Origin: Pictodentalium vernedei | Lineage: Eukaryota > Mollusca > Scaphopoda > Dentaliida > Dentaliidae | DNA length: 64,000 bases | Assembly (NCBI GenBank): GCA_031216915.1 | Contig: CM062289.1 | Location: 57,912,577 to 57,976,576 of the forward strand | Direction of reading: 5' to 3' | Part shown: positions 45,073 through 55,685 of the stretch, piece by piece | Layout: every line of letters begins with the position of its first letter | Numbering within the stretch: the stretch's first letter is position 1 | Translations under genes and position numbers: made by a program | Notes under the pieces: model-generated | The model's database searches: none | Told to the model about the DNA's origin: nothing | Seen by the model: the letters and a program-made list of their open reading frames with translations, nothing else

Positions 45073-45320
45073 TTAACCCTTTACCCAACGCAAACGAAAT
45101 CAAAATATATTATTTTAAATACAATTTTTTCAAATTTTTCAAAAAGTTTCAACAAAACCATATCATGTGGCCCCTCGTTTGAACGAGCTCGATGAGCTCG
45201 TTCCAACAAGGGGTCACATAATATGGTTTTGTTGAATTTTTTTTTAAATAATATTTTTTCAACTGCTGAATTTGCATATTACGCGGGCGGATGCGGCCGA
45301 TTCTTTGGGTAAAGGGTTAA
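45073..45320 (+). mobile_element. Family A MITE, subfamily 2
   Basis: TTAACCCTTTACCCAACGC start, GAACGAGCTCGATGAGCTCGTTCC core and GATTCTTTGGGTAAAGGG end. Confidence 0.85.
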
Positions 45321-45448
45321 TCTGGTTGAGAAATTTACCTTTTTCTCAGGTATGGCGCCAGGATTTTCCCGACGCAGGAGGGGGGGGGGGGGGGCATGAT
45401 TCCATACAGACGAGGGGAGATGGGGGTGGCTAGAGAGCAAGCCCGGTA

Positions 45449-45682
45449 ATAAACAGAGTGTCACCTTCACAATGAGGTCCCAAGAGGGGGAATTTGGTGA
45501 TGCCACCCTGCACCCAGGATAGCATTGCTAAATCTGTGAACCTCAATGTGAATCCAGATCTCAGACCTAAACAGAAAGAGGTACCCAGAGGATAAATTGG
45601 GGGGGGGGGGGGTTCTAACCCTGTGTGGCATCAGCAAATTCACCCTGTGGGGACCTCATTTTGCAAATGACAAATTACTTAG
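45449..45682 (+). mobile_element. Inverted-repeat element, family G copy 2
   Basis: Block order matches 6694-6930 (GGGGGAATTTGGTGATGCC, GAAAGAGGTACCCAGAGGAT, GGCATCAGCAAATTCACCC). A poly-G run (45599-45612) has been inserted or expanded. Its palindrome is more decayed than in copy 1. Confidence 0.55.
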
Positions 45683-45980
45683 TTCCAGACTTCCTTGGGA
45701 ATCCCCGGACCCACCGGACCCACCATGGTTCGGCCCGGTTTAAGAAACGAGGGAAAAGTAGCAATATCCGTGGCTCCAGAGACTTCAAGAGAGTCGAAAC
45801 GAAACGTAAAAAAAAAAAGTGTGGCTAGTGGAACTTGGGTGTCAAAAACAGGTGTCATGACGGTGTTCGATATAACTCACAACAGAGACAAGATCTGTGT
45901 TGACCAGTGACTGTGTAGAAAGTTACTAGTATCGGACTAAAATGGAATTCTCCCAATGTAATTAACTCAGCCTATACATA

Positions 45981-46223
45981 CAGTACGTGGAGAGTGGAGT
46001 GTAACTAAATCACCCGCGGAGTGGAGCTATAACTTTCGTATTTTGTATATATCGACTAAAAACACAAGCAATGTTTCAGCCAATGGGCCTCCGGGTTTAA
46101 CCCGGAGGTCCATTGGCTGAAACTTTGCTTGTGCTTGTTATGCTATGCAACAAATTTTCAATTATTGCTTGGGTGGAATCTCCACTCTGCGGGTGATTTA
46201 GTGATAATACACTCCACGTACTG
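45981..46223. mobile_element. Tc1/mariner-like MITE, family D copy 5
   Basis: CAGTACGTGGAGAGTGG start, ACTCCACGTACTG end and TA flanks. Core CCTCCGGGTTTAACCCGGAGG. Confidence 0.85.
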
Positions 46224-46717
46224 TACCACAGTGATTATATGGCCATCAAGTTATTCCTGTTGTGCTCGTGTATCGGGTCTTCGGTACTATTGTGTCTAAC
46301 TTTATGGTGTTTGCATAATTTTATCTTCCGACGAATTTAGCCAATTTACCCCATCGGGAGGGGGCTAAACCTCAGCGGCAGGACGGGGGGTCTGTAGCCT
46401 CTAACCCCTCTCCTTGGCGCCACCCCTTGCTTTTCTCAAAAAGTCAATTTTTTGGCAATAATCCATTGTACACCGGAATATCCACTGTGCCCCACCCGAA
46501 AATGACCAGGGACGGAGTAGATCAGTTGTAACCATCGCAATGTATCCTAGACTTTATGAAATTTCTTGATGGTTGAATATCACAGTTTAATAGATGCCAG
46601 TCACCGACAATAAGAACTGAGTTATTTGTCTTGGTGTCCAGAGATTCCAGCAGTATGCCAAATATATAGATTTATGATCCACAGTGCTCTTCTTCCTGTT
46701 CCTTATTCATTGTACTT

Positions 46718-46849
46718 GGCACGAAAAGTCCCCCATTCCTCTTAACCTATGGGGGTTGCACCCTTGACCCATACCACGTGAAATGAAGTTGGGGATACCC
46801 CCCCCCCCCCCCTCCCCCTCCCCCCCCCCCCCCACACACACGCACACGC

Positions 46850-46926
<77 letters not shown>
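46718..46926 (+). repeat. Repeat P copy 2 with long (CA)n
   Basis: Same leader as at 38984 (TATGGGGGTTGCACCC, then CCATACCACGTG), followed by C runs and about 40 CA units. The cysteine- and valine-rich frames on the minus strand are repeat artefacts. Confidence 0.9.
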
Positions 46927-46929
<3 letters not shown>

Positions 46930-47523
46930 CATTTAGCCTGGCTATAACACTAACTTGGCCTGAGAGAGAATTTTTACAGCTCATTGCAAAAGCCACGTAA
47001 ACTCGGTGTGCAAGGAAGTCATTACCGGCCTGATATGTCTTCTGTAATGGGCATGTTTTTTGCGACTTAATTGTTGCATGCCCCACGTGACAACCACCGC
47101 TATTATTAAGGTCTGCAGGTGCGTATATAAGGGGATGTACGGGCTAACACCATTCCCCATCCTCCGGTAGTTTTTCAAGTCTGGTCAGTTTCGTCTCTGT
47201 TGTAGTTTTGGATAGCGATCCGTTCTTGCTAATAGTCTTATTATATTGTATTATATACTGTCCAAAAAGTTAACCCCCCCCCCTCCCCCCTCCCTCCCCG
47301 CCACCTCCCTGTAATGCCAGTGGGTATACAGTAAATGGGTGAATTCTCCTGAGAAAACCTGCTATTTGCAGTAGGGGGAATATGCCTTATTGCTGAAGCA
47401 GGAGTTTCTGGAGCTTTCTTTTTTATTGAATGAATATTAGGCACCGCGGACGTCATCACAACGTTAAAAAACGTCACGTTGTTCAGTATTTGATGGAACA
47501 GCCTCGAGAATATCTAACACATC

Positions 47524-47778
47524 TTAACCCTTTACCTAACATGAAAAGCAGACGACACTTGCAAACAAAATTCTTGAATAACTAATTTTTTTCATTTTCT
47601 TTGTCTCAAAAACATAAGTTATGACCCCTCGATGGAACGAGCTCGACCAGCTCGTTCCAACGAGGGGTCATAACCAATGTTTTTGAGACAAAATTTTTTA
47701 AAAAAAATAATGAAAATTAATTGGCGATGTTTGAGAATAGTGTGGCCGGTTTTGACCGTTACGTTGGGAAAGGGTTAA
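47524..47778 (+). mobile_element. Family A MITE, subfamily 1
   Basis: TTAACCCTTTACCTAAC start, GGAACGAGCTCGACCAGCTCG core and GTTGGGAAAGGGTTAA end. Confidence 0.85.
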
Positions 47779-48640
47779 TCGGCGTGGCATGCTGTCCATG
47801 ACCTTCCGAATTTCTCTCACTGTGCTGTTGTCTCATTTCTCTATAAGCACACGGCAGTGAAGTGGTCAATAGCCAGCAAATATTCACCAGTTTTAAGTAT
47901 GTGTGCCCGATCCGATAGAGGAATGCAGAACGTCACAATATGAGCTACTCGTATACCCACCCACCGGTATTATAGGGGAGGGGATGCTTAACTTGTTTTG
48001 GGCAGTATACTTTTCAAAGATACTAGATTTGCTTCTACTTTTGTCACACACACAATCGGCCACAGAAATGGAGGAAGACGGTGCCCGAATTCGGATGCAC
48101 TAGCGCCGAAAGGGGGGTGAGTGTAAGGGGGACAACTGCCTTGAGAGTTTTGATGTTTTAAAAAGTGACCTAGCTGTACGTTTAAGCTGAAAGTCATGTG
48201 AAGGCTTTTGAAACGGGTCTCCGATGCTGGAGGAAGTGGCAAGAGTACGTAGTTGCATCACGGACCAGGTTCCATTCATATAAAAAAAACAGTGGTTCCA
48301 GTTTTGTTGGTTTTCCATCGGTTTTTCCTGCATCGTGGTGGTCACGATTATTTTTGAAGAAAAAATGCACCACGCACACAGAAATACAGGTAATAATTTA
48401 CCCAGATTGTAAGGAAATTATTGAGTAGATATTGTCAAGAAAATGCAGGAGAATGCGTACCCTAGCACTAATTTAAACACATCTCCTGGGAGAGAACCTC
48501 CAGAGCCCAGCTAATCGCTTCACGCCTTCGGCGCTCGCGGAGCCCGTAACGCTAGTTCTACACACTGCCCCGGGGCCCCTCCTTGCTCTCGATGACCCTG
48601 GCTGGTGGGTGGGGGGGGGGGGCAGCATGATCAATTTGGA
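47779..48640. other. No gene recognised
   Basis: Overlapping short frames on both strands (47903-48103, 47988-48345) show no domain. No repeat shared with the rest of the window was found before a poly-G run at about 48611. Confidence 0.4.
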
Positions 48641-48649
48641 ATACGGTAG

Positions 48650-48900
48650 TTAACCCTTTACCTAACGTAACGGCCAAAACCGGCCAGCGCTATTCTCAAA
48701 AATCGACAATTAATTTTCATTATTTTTTTCATTTTTTGTCTCAAAAACATAGGTTATGATCCCTCGTAGGAACGAGCTCGTCGAGCTCGTTCCAAGATGG
48801 GTCATAACCTATGTTTTTGAGACAAAAAATGAAAAAAATTAGTTATTCAAGAATTATTTTTGCAAGTGTCGTCTGCTTTTCAGGTTGGGTAAAGGGTTAA
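48650..48900 (-). mobile_element. Family A MITE, subfamily 1, reversed
   Basis: TTAACCCTTTACCTAACGTAACGGCC start, GGAACGAGCTCGTCGAGCTCG core and AAGTGTCGTCTGC before the GGGTAAAGGGTTAA end. Arms are perfectly paired through GGTTATGA. Confidence 0.85.
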
Positions 48901-49263
48901 AAAAAGATATCAGGAAGTCTGGGCGTCGCATCTGCTACATGTATTTTTCCAAGAACTCTCAGGTTTTTTTTAGCATTAGCAATAATCCCTCCTACGTAAT
49001 ATCCCAACTACAATTACCACATCATCAAGGCATGCATGCCTTCGACGAACGCATACCTTTATGATGTAGACGGAAGGGTTTATCGGAATAGTCATCACAG
49101 GCAAGAGAATTTTGGTTCAACCCCCCCCCCCCTCCCATCCACATCCCACCAGTAATGCTTTCCAAAATTGAGAAGTAGGGGAACGGGGGCTCATCATTCC
49201 AGTAATGGTCGAGGATATGCGTTGATGGTGGAGAGCAGAAGAGGGGACGGTGGGGGTTCATGC

Positions 49264-49505
49264 GGGACAATTTTGAATTTTATTACTGAACACCTGCATT
49301 CTCGTTGATATTCTGCAGTGAATTTCATTAGACCAATCACCCAATAATTAAAAAACTTCATCCTACTTCCGTTTTATTGAGAACAACGTGGAAATGCTAT
49401 GGTGAGACGTGAGTTTCAAAGGAAAACAAATTCGGGTACAACTTGACAAAGATGTCACTTTCGTGGCGTAAAACTGTATTTATATCCGACTTCATGGTAC
49501 TAAAT
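49264..49505 (+). repeat. Dispersed repeat N, copy 2
   Basis: Counterpart of 28296-28545 (GCATTCTCGTTGATATTCTG, AGTGAATTTCAT, CAAAGATGTCACTTTCG). Class unknown. Confidence 0.5.
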
Positions 49506-49649
49506 ATTTGATGCAGTCTCGAAACTATGCAGCCTTGTGTAAACAATATTGTGTTAACAACATCTGAAGCATTGTTTTAAAACCTTGCATCATTGCTGAA
49601 AAACGCAGAGAAAAAAAAGAGTAGTGATTTTACGAATTTTTAGGCTTAA

Positions 49650-50050
49650 AAATGCAATTGACTATTGGTGTGCTTTTGATGGGAATTCTCCGGAATTTCC
49701 CCGGTGGACCCCCTTATTGACTGCCCCTTGTGTTTTTTATGGGAATTCTTCGAAAAATGATCGGGGCAGAGGCGGTCTGGCCGTATGGTTCATCGTGAAA
49801 ACTTTATTGAGTGCCCCCAAAGTTAATGCAGCCCAACAACAGTTGGTGCAGGATATTTCGTAAAAATGACCGAGAGGCGAAATGGGTATCTGACTGCATA
49901 GACTGTCGGTGTACCGAAATGTTCTCTATGTGGACTGCCAGTGGCAATGGCAGTCCACATAGAGGACATTTCGATATACCAGCAGTCTAGTCTGCAATTG
50001 ATTGCTCAAATACAAGGAAACAGCCTTCTTTTAATCAGAAAAATCAAAAT
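49650..50050 (+). repeat. Repeat M copy 1 with central palindrome
   Basis: Carries the palindrome CGAAATGTTCTCTATGTGG, ACTGCCAGTGGCAATGGCAGT and inverse (49917-49981). Flanks such as GGCCGTATGGTTC and AATACAAGGAAAC match copy 2 at 51915-52200. Confidence 0.6.
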
Positions 50051-50063
50051 TTCTCCTATTGGA

Positions 50064-50370
50064 CCAAACTAGCTCTCTTGACAGGCAGAGTTTTCGTGAC
50101 AGTCATGGAAAGCATGCACCTCTTGATTTTCATGTTTTCGTGTACTGTCTACATCTACATGACATGTGTAGCGTATTCAATCTTCACTTCAACACAAATC
50201 CTTGTGATCTGATGATTGAATATGGCAAATGCAAATGTAAGAAGACATTTGTCTGAAGCAGAAATGTGGCAGGTTGTAGGGATGGTGGCGCAAGGGGCTA
50301 CCCATCGTCAGGTTGGTGAAGCCCTTGGTGTGCACCATACGGTGATCACCAGAGCCTGGGCAAGATTTCA
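50064..50370 (+). pseudogene. Tc1-like transposase 5' fragment, family T copy 3
   Basis: The leader (GCTCTCTTGACAGGCAGA, then AACACAAATCCTTGTGAT) and the first 50 or so codons match the element at 54154-55961. They read MANANVRRHLSEAEMWQVVG, MVAQGATHRQVGEALGVHHT and VITRAWARFH, a helix-turn-helix DNA-binding region. Both termini and the rest are missing. The fragment runs directly into half of a family A MITE. Confidence 0.75.
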
Positions 50371-50506
50371 TTTTTTTTTGTCACAAAAACAACGAGCTCA
50401 TAACCTACGTTTTTGAGACAAAAAATGTAAAAATAATGAAAATTAATTGGCGATTTTTGAGAATAGCTCTGGCCGGTTTTGTCCGTTTCAGTGGATAAAA
50501 GGTTAA
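50371..50506 (+). mobile_element. Half of a family A MITE
   Basis: A short left-arm remnant (TTTTTTTTGTCACAAAAACA) joins the right arm (CATAACCTACGTTTTTGAGA) at GAGCTC. It continues to the end GATAAAAGGTTAA. The left terminus is deleted. Confidence 0.65.
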
Positions 50507-50526
50507 GAACACATTTTTAAATCTAA

Positions 50527-50881
50527 TGATTTATTTATTTATTGGTGTTTAAGGTCACATATTTATGCACAATGGCTAATCGTGACCGTGACAGTTTTAC
50601 GGGTGGAGGCAGCCGGAGTACCCGGAGAGAACCACCGAGCATCGACGAGCAACTGTCAGTTCATCAACATTCTAACTCTGTTCAGGATCCACTCAAGCAG
50701 GGTTACAGCGGTTGAAGACATGTGCAGTACGCCTTAGTGCACGGCGTCAACGTGCCGCCATGTAGGCAACCGGGATAAAGTGCCTTTCCCAAGGACACAA
50801 CGCGGGTCGTCCCGGACGGGGATCGAACTCGCGACCTCTAGCATAGAAGTCCAACAGTCTACCACTGAGCCACCACGGTCC
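50527..50881 (-). mobile_element. SINE with alternative tRNA head
   Basis: The minus strand reads GGTGGCTCAGTGGTAGACTG, then GCGAGTTCGATCCCCGTCC (A and B boxes), the CCTTGGGAAAGGCACTTTATC block and the standard 3' end with AATAAATAAAT. Same subfamily as 15284-15618. The flanks TCTAATGAT and TCTGATAAT may be a worn duplication. Confidence 0.8.
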
Positions 50882-51080
50882 CCAAGTCTGATAATAAAAC
50901 AATTCAAGTGTAAAAAACGTGATACAAATAAAACTTATCACAGATAACATTACCATCTATACCTCGTGATCTATGACGAGACGAAAGTTTGCTGCTGTTT
51001 ACTGTGTGCTTGTCACAAGCAGCTTTCAAGCTTCAGAAAAGATTTTGGGTAGAAACCTTGAAAAAATGAATAATATCTTT

Positions 51081-51405
51081 GACTCGACAGATCACCAACT
51101 GAAGTAATTAAAATATTAAAAATTGAAAAAAAATAGTCTTTTTGACTCGACACATCACTAACTGAAGTAATTAAAATATGAAAAATTGAAAAAAATAGTC
51201 TTTTTGACTCGATAGATCACTAACTGAAGTAATTAAGATATGAAAAATTGAAAAAAATAGTCTCTTTGACTCGACACATCACTAACTGAAGTAATTAAAA
51301 TATGAAAAATAGTCTTTTTGACTCGACACATCACTAACTGGAGTAATTAAAATATGAAAAAATAATTTATTTGACTCATAAGATCACTATCTGAAGTGAA
51401 CAATC
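51081..51405 (+). repeat. Tandem repeat, about 62-bp units
   Basis: Six units begin GACTCGACACATCACTAAC at about 51081, 51144, 51206, 51268, 51320 and 51373. The first three are spaced 62-63 bases and the last ones 52-53, because a GAAAAATTGAAAA block is lost. Confidence 0.9.
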
Positions 51406-51480
51406 TGAAAAATTAAGAAAAACGTGTTGTTGGGAGGGGTGGGCCCCTAATTTTGTCGAGGAATTCTTTTTGTTTTGCAT

Positions 51481-51514
<34 letters not shown>

Positions 51515-51590
51515 ACTTTAATGGTGGGAAAATGTTTTTTCGATATTGTGTCTGCAAGTTTTTTTCCTACCCCCCCCCCCCCCCCCCCCC
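51481..51590 (+). repeat. Long poly-G followed by poly-C
   Basis: About 33 G at 51481-51513, then about 20 C at 51571-51590. The two could pair as a stem around roughly 57 bases. Confidence 0.9.
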
Positions 51591-51914
51591 ACCATCCAAA
51601 TTAAAATGATAGCATCATATGTTTTTCACACGAATGTTATAATGATCGCATATGGGAAAATATTTAGTACTGTTATACCATATATATAATTTACCGTCTC
51701 TTTCCATCACATTTCAAAGAAAACCGATGGAGACTTTTTCCAAAAATTTAATATCATGAATGGTATTGCGAACCAGCTATTCTCAAGTATGTCTTCAAGA
51801 GTTATTGCCCCTGTTTGACTAACAATTGATTGTATTCACATTACTATTTATTGTCATCACATTTCAAAGAAATCCGTTCAAGATTTTCCCCTTAATTTAA
51901 TTTTATAGCTTTTG

Positions 51915-52345
51915 AATCAGAGGCAGACTGGCCGTATGGTCCACTGGATAAATTCTCTGTAGGCCCCTTATTGGGTGGCCCTAGGGGGCCCCCAGAATTG
52001 ATGCAGCCAAACACCCGTTGGTGCCTGAAATTTTGTGAAAACGCCCAGCAGGAGAAATAGATCTGATTGCATAGAATGCCGGTATATTGAAATGTTCTCA
52101 ATGTGGACTGCCATTGGCAGTCTACATAGAGGACATTTCGATATACCAGGGCTCAAATACAAGGAAACGGCTTTTTTTTAATTTGAAAAACCAAAATTGT
52201 GGTTGGCCCGATGAGTTCACGCACCACGCCCCCTGTTGTCACCATTCTTGCCAACTGAGTGATGAAGATGATACAAAATGCCATCGAAATGTCCTCTGCG
52301 TGAACTGCCATTGATCGCTTAGATGCAAGGAAGCTGCGTTCGAAA
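51915..52345 (+). repeat. Repeat M copy 2
   Basis: GGCCGTATGGTCCACTGG, TTGGTGCCTGAAATTTTG and the palindrome GAAATGTTCTCAATGTGG, ACTGCCATTGGCAGT and inverse (52090-52145). A second weaker copy of the arm, GAAATGTCCTCTGCGTG, occurs at 52287-52325. Confidence 0.6.
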
Positions 52346-53261
52346 AAGCAAAATGTTTTCCGGGTCCGGGATCCGACTTGGTTCATGTACCGGTAATCTT
52401 TCTGGCCCAGCACGCCCTTGTTTTGGATGATAATATCACGAATGGGTTTGCGAACCAGCTGTGTTCTAGTATTTCTTTGTGAGTTATTGCCCTTGTTGGC
52501 GGAGGATTGTTCATCCCAATGGCGTTGTACTTGTTGTTTGTGGACTGATGCGCGATCTCCCCATTCTGCCTCCTGTTTCATTTGCAAAATATAAAACATT
52601 TTATATTCTCCATGCTTGCTGTTGTCTATAATAGCCGTTGTGTCGAACATCAGCTATTTCGTACGATATATGTTTGGACCTTAAAAACTGAGACCTTGAG
52701 AGTGTGTTACTTGTTGAAATCAAAGAAAATATAAGTGCCCATACCTTGTTGAACCGATCTTTCAGTTATTATCGCACTGGAACTATTAGTGCAAAGTAAT
52801 TCAGTGAAAATCCCAAACCAAAGTGGATATATAGTCAAAATATTTCATTATGAAAGGTAACTTGGCGGTAGCCATATTCATTGCCTTATACGGAGATTAA
52901 AATTGTTTCGCATCTAATGGGAAAATGATTAACTGATTCATTGATTTTTAAAAATTACCAGGGCCTCAGTAATTTAGTCTGTGACAAGAAGCTCAATATG
53001 TGGCAATGTCCGTTGGCGGGTCTGTCCTTCGTTCTGTCTGTGACCAACGAGCCTTTAAACTGAATAACCTTTAAAAATACTTGGTGTAATTACATTATAT
53101 TTGGTATTCAAGTGTATTTTATTACGTGCGCGCATGCGTGTGTCGTGGCTGCGTGCGTGCGTGTCAGGGCATCATTCTACAAAAGTGTATTTTGCAAACA
53201 TAAAACTGAAGAACATCCCTATTAGTCCCTATTAGTTGATTTGACAAAAATTGTTCCAACA

Positions 53262-53333
53262 AATTGTACGGCCTAGGCCAGCGCTATTTAAAATAATAAA
53301 TTTTGATATCGTCTGCGTTTAGCAAAGGGTTAA
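53262..53333. mobile_element. Chimeric end fragment of family A
   Basis: GGCCAGCGCTATT, as in subfamily 1, is joined to AAAATAATAAATTTTGATAT and CGTCTGCG, as in subfamily 2, before AAAGGGTTAA. It abuts the next family A copy at a shared TTAA. Confidence 0.5.
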
Positions 53334-53571
53334 ATCATTTACCCAACATAACCGCCAAACCGGCCAGCGCTATTCACAAAAACCATCGTTCAAATTTCAT
53401 AATTTTTTCACTTTTTTGTCTTGAAAACATAGCTTATAATCCTTCATTCGAACAATCTCGTTGAGCTCATTCCAATGAGGGATCATAAGCTATGTTTTTG
53501 ACGCAAAATTAATTATTCAATAATTTTTTTTTGCAAGTGTCGTCTGCCTTTCGTGTTAGGTAAAGGGTTAA
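53330..53571 (-). mobile_element. Family A MITE, subfamily 1, reversed
   Basis: TTAAATCATTTACCCAAC start with CGGCCAGCGCTATTC, core CTCGTTGAGCTC, and end GGTAAAGGGTTAA. The core is more diverged than in the other copies. Confidence 0.75.
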
Positions 53572-53857
53572 TATAATAATAACCACTTATCGGCATGTAA
53601 GGCATAAAAGCTGCAAAGCTGAGAAAGAGGAAAGAATGATGAAGTGGTTACTCTTACCAACCGGAAAAGGTCTAAGTCATCGAATAACACAAGATATCAG
53701 ATGTTGAAGAATTTTTTTTCTAATCTTATTTGAACTCAGTTGGGTGTTAAGGAGAGGGCATTGGGGAATTCGTAATGGAGTCTCATTGACTCAATGGGGA
53801 ACCATTATCGGGATCACGGCGCACGGAGCATCCAGCGACTGTGAATTGTTTGTGTAT

Positions 53858-54107
53858 TTAACCCTTTACCCAACGAATCGGCCGCATCCGCCCGCGTAAT
53901 ATACAAATTCAGCAGTTGAAAAAATATTATTTTTTTAAAAATTTCAACAAAACCACATCATGTGACCCCCTCGTTGGAACGAGCTCGTCGAGCTCGTTCC
54001 AACGAGGGGTCACATGATATGGTTTTGTTGAAATATTTTGAAAAATTTGGAAAACTTATATTTAAAATAATAAATTTTGATATCGTCTGCGTTGGGTAAA
54101 GGGTTAA
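53858..54107 (-). mobile_element. Family A MITE, subfamily 2, reversed
   Basis: TTAACCCTTTACCCAACGAATCGG start, GGAACGAGCTCGTCGAGCTCG core with perfectly paired CCCCTCGTTGG arms, and GTCTGCGTTGGGTAAAGGG end. Confidence 0.85.
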
Positions 54108-54183
54108 TTATCACGCTGCCCGCCTATTAACTGTCCATTTACCAGTGAATATATACTACTCAAGGTTTGCTAAACACCAAGTA

Positions 54184-54440
54184 CAGTACGTGGAGAGTGG
54201 ATTGTAACTAAATCACCCGCGGAGTGGAGGTATCACCCAAGCTATAACTTTCAAATTTTGTACATATCGACAAAAAACACAAGCAATGTTTCAGCCAATG
54301 GACCTCCGGGTTTAACCCGGAGGTCCATTGGCTGAAACTTTGCTTGTGCTGGTTATGCTTTGCAAGACATTTGCAATTATTGCTTGGGTGGAATCTCCAC
54401 TCTGCGGGTGATTTAGTGATAATAGACACTCCACGTACTG
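54184..54440. mobile_element. Tc1/mariner-like MITE, family D copy 6
   Basis: CAGTACGTGGAGAGTGG start, CTCCACGTACTG end and TA duplication. It sits inside the terminal repeat of the Tc1 element: the host sequence CACCAAG-TA-TATCCAAC seen at 19940 is here split at the TA. The core is CCTCCGGGTTTAACCCGGAGG. Confidence 0.9.
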
Positions 54441-54633
54441 TATATGCAACTACCAGTTTTACGTTTTAGTCGAAATATTGTAATGAAAAGAGTATATATT
54501 TTTTTTATTTAATTATATCTTTAATGATTTAAGTACAGAAATTAAGATTTTATTTGTGTTTGACATTATTGTTTAGCTTTATCGAATACGATAACCATGG
54601 AAAATGGATATTATTGGTAAAAGAGGAAATTTT

Positions 54634-55685
54634 TTAATTTGCCAAAAAGCTGACGGAGCGAGCTGGTGTGGGTTCAATATCGAGTATGAGACCCATCACC
54701 GTTTTAATTACAGCTTGACAACGTCTTCTCATGCTCCCAATCAGGTTCCTGGTGGTCCTTTGTGGGTTGTTGTTCCATTCGTGGACCAGCATGGCACAAA
54801 GCTCCTGGACACTTCTTGGTTGGACTGGACGGGGTGAAATTGCAAGCTGCAACTCATTCCACGCATGTTCGATTGAATTGAGGTCAGGGCATCTTGCTGG
54901 CCAGTCCATACGCTCAATCTCCTCCCTTTGCCGGTACTCCCCGACAGCATGGGCAACATGGGGACGGGCATTATCGTTCATCAGAATCAATCTATCACCC
55001 ACTACACCTGCATACAATCTGACGTGGACATCCAGGATCTCATCAATATACAGCTGTGCAGTCATTGTACCACGCTCAAGGACACAGAGCTATGTACGTC
55101 CATCCCTGCTGATGCCGCCACAGAGCATTATTGACCCTCCACCATAGCGGTCATGCTCAGCAATGTTGGCTGCATGGAATCGCTCTCCTGGGCTTTTGTG
55201 TGGTCTAGACAGTACCTTGACTCATCTGTAAAAAGGACAAGTCGTCAATCTTCTCTGGTCCATCCAAGTGATCCATGGCCCATTCATATCGTGCCTGGCG
55301 GTGGGTCTGGGACAGCTGCATGCGGGTACATGGTCTTCTCGATCGGAGACCACCTTCGTGCAACCTTGCCCGGATAGTCTGCGTCGAAACATTTACCCCG
55401 GATACATTCTGAAGGTCGCTGGGTTGCTGTGTCAAGGCGGTTCCTACGGGCCTGAATGATCAAAAACCAGTCTTCCGATGTTTCCCTGTCTCTGTCACTA
55501 CCATGTCGTCTGACTGGTGTGCCATACCGCTGAAATCTTGCCCAGGCTTTGGTGATCACCGTATGGTGCACATCAAGGGCTTCACCAACCTGACGATGGG
55601 TAGCCTCTTGTTCCACCATCCCTACAGCCCACCACATCTCTGCTTCAGAAAAATGTCTTATTACATTTGCATTCGCCTTACTCAA
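54634..55685 (-). pseudogene. Tc1-family (DD34E) transposase, frameshifted
   Basis: Enzyme that cuts and joins the element's own ends. Starting at 55685 the frame reads a helix-turn-helix (ANANVIRHFSEAEMW, GEALDVHHTVITKAWARFQRY). It then shifts into a second frame (SDLQNVSGVNVSTQTIRARL, then HRQARYEWAMDHL). The first catalytic aspartate is in RLVLFTDESRY near 55220-55250, after another shift. The last frame (55065-54634) carries LILMNDNARPHVAHA and PDLNSIEHAWNEL. The second aspartate and the glutamate of IEH are separated by exactly 34 residues, the Tc1 DD34E signature. A stop follows in the middle region. At least two frameshifts make it non-functional as it stands. Confidence 0.9.

Noticed and set aside
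46707-47086. Cysteine-valine repeat protein on the minus strand
   Set aside because: It is the translation of a (CA)n microsatellite plus C runs.
51081-51405. CRISPR-like array
   Set aside because: Whole units are repeated, with no conserved-repeat and variable-spacer pattern, and the DNA is animal.
52153-52650. 165-codon open frame on the minus strand
   Set aside because: It overlaps repeat M in part, shows no domain, and has no start or splice context. It is the longest unexplained frame but I cannot support it as a gene.
54731-55147. 138-codon open frame on the plus strand
   Set aside because: It is antisense to the Tc1 transposase, whose catalytic motifs are clear on the other strand.
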